DNA of 17,457 nucleotides from CAYWNA01 sp964459305 (GTDB taxonomy: Bacteria > Planctomycetota > Planctomycetia > Pirellulales > Pirellulaceae). The position numbers and the translations under genes were made by a program. The DNA lies in assembly GCA_964459305.1 (NCBI GenBank), contig CAYWNA010000275.1, forward strand, positions 1-17,457, written 5' to 3'. Of this stretch, positions 15,757 through 17,457 are shown one piece after another. The notes beneath the pieces were generated by a model, which was not told the DNA's origin, searched no databases, and saw only the letters and a list, made by a program, of their open reading frames with translations. Position 1 is the first letter of the stretch; every line of letters begins with the position of its first letter.

Positions 15757-17133
15757 TCAGGGCAGGGCGTCGAGGACCACCGGTGCCGTCGGGCCGACGG
15801 GCTTGTCGATCTCTCGTGCGGGTGATCCATCGGGGAAGCTGACGGTACCGTCGGCCGCGACGTTGACCGGGCCGTTTTTGGAATGCTCGTCGTAGGGCGC
15901 CAATTCGCGGAACGCACTCCATTGGCCCGGGCCGTATTCGACGCCCAACCATTTCATTTGTGCGGGGTGGTAGACGTTGTAGTCGCGAAAGACCTCGGCA
16001 GAGCCCGAAGCAAGTGCACATTCGCAATCGACGATGGCGCTGGTGGTCAGATGACACAAGCCTCCCTTCTGGACCAAGATGCCCGTCTTTGCCCCGGTAA
16101 AGACAGAGCGCTCGACGACCGCCCAGGCGCCGCCGCCGATGCGGAGTCCCGCTTGGCTGTCCTTGCCTGAGACGATCACGTTTCCTGCAAACAGCGTCGT
16201 GCGGCAAATGGGGTTGTGGTCCGAGCCGATCAGGTGTTTCGGCGAAGCGGCCACGATGTCGATCTGATAGGCCGTGTTGTCGCGCAGCTGGCAGTCGACA
16301 AGGCTGTAGAAGCCGCCGTGGAAACTGGCACCGATGTGGTTGTGTTCTGCCAGCACCCCGTTGTAGAAGGACCGAGCCGCGTTCACGTCCTGCAGCCCGA
16401 AGGTGTTGTGGTGTACGTGCGCGCCGCGCACGACCAGTCCGCCCGTTTCGTGGATCGAGATGCCGTCGTCGCCGTTGTAGCGAGCAACCACGTTCTCCAG
16501 GTAGATTCCGCGGCAATCGCCGTGCATATTGAAGCCGTCGTTGGCGAAGTACTCGCAGACGAGATTTCGGCAAACAATGTAGCTGGCACTCGCCGTGGCA
16601 AATCCGCTGGTAATCAACGTCGCACCGAGGTCGTAGAACGCCGGTGTCTTTCCGAGAGCGCATTTGAAATAGATGCCGGCCTGGCGATCCCAATAGAATT
16701 GCTCCGGGGCCAGAGCGTCGGCCGCGCTGCCCTTGACGAGTTTCTTTCCACCGTTGGCCAAGTACGGTTGGCCGTAGGGAGTCTTGCTAAGTGGGAAGAA
16801 GTACAGATCGTCGCCGGTTTTCTTCCATTCTTCGGGAGCGATTGTCTTCAGCCCCGACAGCACGGCGCCGTTGCCTTCGATCGTGAAGGGCTTCTGCGGC
16901 GTCCCGCCCCGTCTGATAAGCTGAATCGACTCGTTGTAGACGATTCCGGTATTCGTCAGGACAATCGTGTCGCTGGTCTTCGACAGTAATACCGCCCGGG
17001 CGATCGTTGCCAAGGCATTTTCTTGGGTCTGTCCGTCGTTGTCGTCGCTGCCGGCGCGATTGTCCACGTAGTAGGTCGCCCCAAAAGCCGCCGACCGAAT
17101 CAATACAAGGCAAAGGAGAGTTCGAAGAATCAT
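15757..17133 (-). CDS. Secreted right-handed parallel beta-helix protein (458 aa)
   Basis: The start is ATG 17133, chosen over TTG 17151 because AGAAAGG lies seven bases before it and it begins directly with a signal peptide (MILRTLLCLVLIRSAAFG, cleavage before ATYY). The mature N-terminus ATYYVDNRAGSDDNDG followed by ALATIARAV is the classic opening of DUF1565/polysaccharide-lyase-like beta-helix proteins. Residues of about 180-390 are repeated helix rungs rich in Asn, Gly and hydrophobics (for example RNLVCEYFANDGFNMHG, LENVVARYNGDDGISIHETG, LVVRGAHVHHNTFGLQ). Such proteins bind or cleave polysaccharides, but I see no certain catalytic residues; the Asp/His-rich rungs NGDDGISIHE are candidates. 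The C-terminal 70 residues are non-repetitive. It converges with the multihaem gene and is co-directional with the helicase gene upstream, from which a palindrome separates it. It probably has its own transcription start. Confidence 0.9.
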   Translation of the reverse strand: MILRTLLCLVLIRSAAFGATYYVDNRAGSDDNDGQTQENALATIARAVLLSKTSDTIVLTNTGIVYNESIQLIRRGGTPQKPFTIEGNGAVLSGLKTIAPEEWKKTGDDLYFFPLSKTPYGQPYLANGGKKLVKGSAADALAPEQFYWDRQAGIYFKCALGKTPAFYDLGATLITSGFATASASYIVCRNLVCEYFANDGFNMHGDCRGIYLENVVARYNGDDGISIHETGGLVVRGAHVHHNTFGLQDVNAARSFYNGVLAEHNHIGASFHGGFYSLVDCQLRDNTAYQIDIVAASPKHLIGSDHNPICRTTLFAGNVIVSGKDSQAGLRIGGGAWAVVERSVFTGAKTGILVQKGGLCHLTTSAIVDCECALASGSAEVFRDYNVYHPAQMKWLGVEYGPGQWSAFRELAPYDEHSKNGPVNVAADGTVSFPDGSPAREIDKPVGPTAPVVLDALP

Positions 17134-17140
17134 GATCGGG

Positions 17141-17147
17141 CCTTTCT
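17141..17147 (-). promoter_or_regulatory. Shine-Dalgarno deciding the beta-helix gene start
   Basis: AGAAAGG on the minus strand is separated by 7 bases from ATG 17133. It overlaps the first codons that would be used from TTG 17151, which argues against that longer start. Confidence 0.6.
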
Positions 17148-17224
17148 GCAATCTCAGACCACCGTCTCGGTACCATCAATCCGACTGAGGATCGCTGCCG
17201 AGACAATAGCGGCGTTTACCTGCC

Positions 17225-17292
17225 GTAGCCGAACTCGCCAGAGTTTGGGATTTTCCGCTCCAAACGGTCCAAAGTCTGGCGACTTCGGCTAC
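17225..17292. repeat. Nested palindrome between helicase and beta-helix genes
   Basis: Two 24-nt arms (17225-17248 and 17269-17292) match at 22 positions around a 20-nt loop. Each arm is also a hairpin by itself: AACTC-GCCA-GAGTT (17232-17245) and AAGTC-TGGC-GACTT (17272-17285). The element lies 41 bases past the helicase stop and 92 bases before the beta-helix start. It is probably a dispersed planctomycete-type palindrome, possibly also acting as an RNA stabiliser or terminator. The rest of the gap holds only a 7-bp inverted repeat GTCTCGG/CCGAGAC (17164-17170, 17198-17204). Confidence 0.82.
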
Positions 17293-17332
17293 AGTCAGTT
17301 TTGGGTCTTCTTCTGCCACAATCCCTGAGCCG

Positions 17333-17457
17333 CTACAGTTCGTCTCCGTCGAGGATGTTGTAGGCGTAACCTTGTTCGCAGAGGAACAGCTGACGTTTCA
17401 GCGCGAATTCCTGTTCGGTCGTGTCGCGGCTGACGATCGTGTAGAAATGAGCTTGGT
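17333..17457 (-). CDS. C-terminus of an XPB/Rad25-type DNA helicase (partial)
   Basis: The last 40 codons are present and the gene runs off the right edge of the window. The stop is TAG at 17333-17335. The translation contains HFYTIVSRDTTEQEFALKRQ and then FLCEQGYAYNILDGDEL. This is the conserved end of the second RecA-like domain of bacterial XPB helicases, where the pattern 'FYTLVsrdT.EqeFa.kRQ.FL.eQGYaY.I.d' recurs; the Arg and Thr belong to the region of helicase motif VI. The full protein would be an ATP-dependent superfamily 2 helicase that unwinds DNA, implicated in repair. Only the tail is visible, so completeness and the catalytic motifs cannot be judged. A shorter possibility is a related superfamily 2 helicase with the same C-terminal signature. 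Confidence 0.75.
   Translation of the reverse strand, partial: QAHFYTIVSRDTTEQEFALKRQLFLCEQGYAYNILDGDEL

Noticed and set aside
16216..16989. Plus-strand open frame of 257 codons opposite the beta-helix gene.
   Set aside because: Val/Ala-rich antisense frame; the minus strand has a signal peptide, Shine-Dalgarno and beta-helix rungs.
17152..17224. Possible TTGATG...TGAGAT promoter with 17-nt spacer upstream of the beta-helix gene (minus strand).
   Set aside because: The -10 matches only three of six consensus bases; too weak to list.

Overview
The window looks like chromosomal DNA from a planctomycete (Planctomycetota). It is moderately GC-rich. It carries a secreted multihaem protein related to hydrazine synthase alpha, a family common in this phylum, and two giant exported membrane-anchored proteins. 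Long palindromic repeats sit in or beside gene boundaries. No IS element, tRNA, rRNA, CRISPR or phage gene is visible. The phylum call is inference from gene content.

Layout: (i) 1-747 (-), an unrecognised protein of about 248 aa. (ii) 748-969, a short divergent control region with a TATAAT box almost touching the rightward start codon, and a terminator-like hairpin in the presumed leader of the leftward gene. (iii) 970-1764 (+), an inositol monophosphatase-family enzyme with all metal-binding motifs. (iv) 1877-12681 (+), two giant genes joined by an ATGA overlap, coding 1156 and 2445 aa. (v) 12848-15460 (+), a secreted beta-propeller/multihaem protein with three CxxCH motifs. (vi) 15461-15756, a convergent gap with a 27-nt-arm inverted repeat. 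(vii) 15757-17133 (-), a secreted right-handed beta-helix protein. (viii) 17134-17332, a gap with a 24-nt-arm nested palindrome. (ix) 17333-17457 (-), the last 40 codons of an XPB-type helicase that continues beyond the window.

The centrepiece is region iv. The two giant proteins contain three versions of one architecture: export signal, about 1000 aa of beta-rich sequence, a conserved domain ending in a '(D/N)(G/L)xxVPxP'-like signature, then about three transmembrane helices. The 2445-aa protein is two such units fused head to tail, and it keeps a signal-peptide-like hydrophobic stretch at the internal junction. The pair probably forms one envelope-associated complex of unknown function. 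A second notable point is that a 30-nt-arm palindrome of the dispersed-repeat type lies inside the start of the 2445-aa gene and supplies codons for its signal peptide.

Apart from the coupled giant pair, the neighbours do not form an obvious pathway. The hydrazine-synthase-like protein has no partner subunits here and should not be read as evidence of anammox metabolism.
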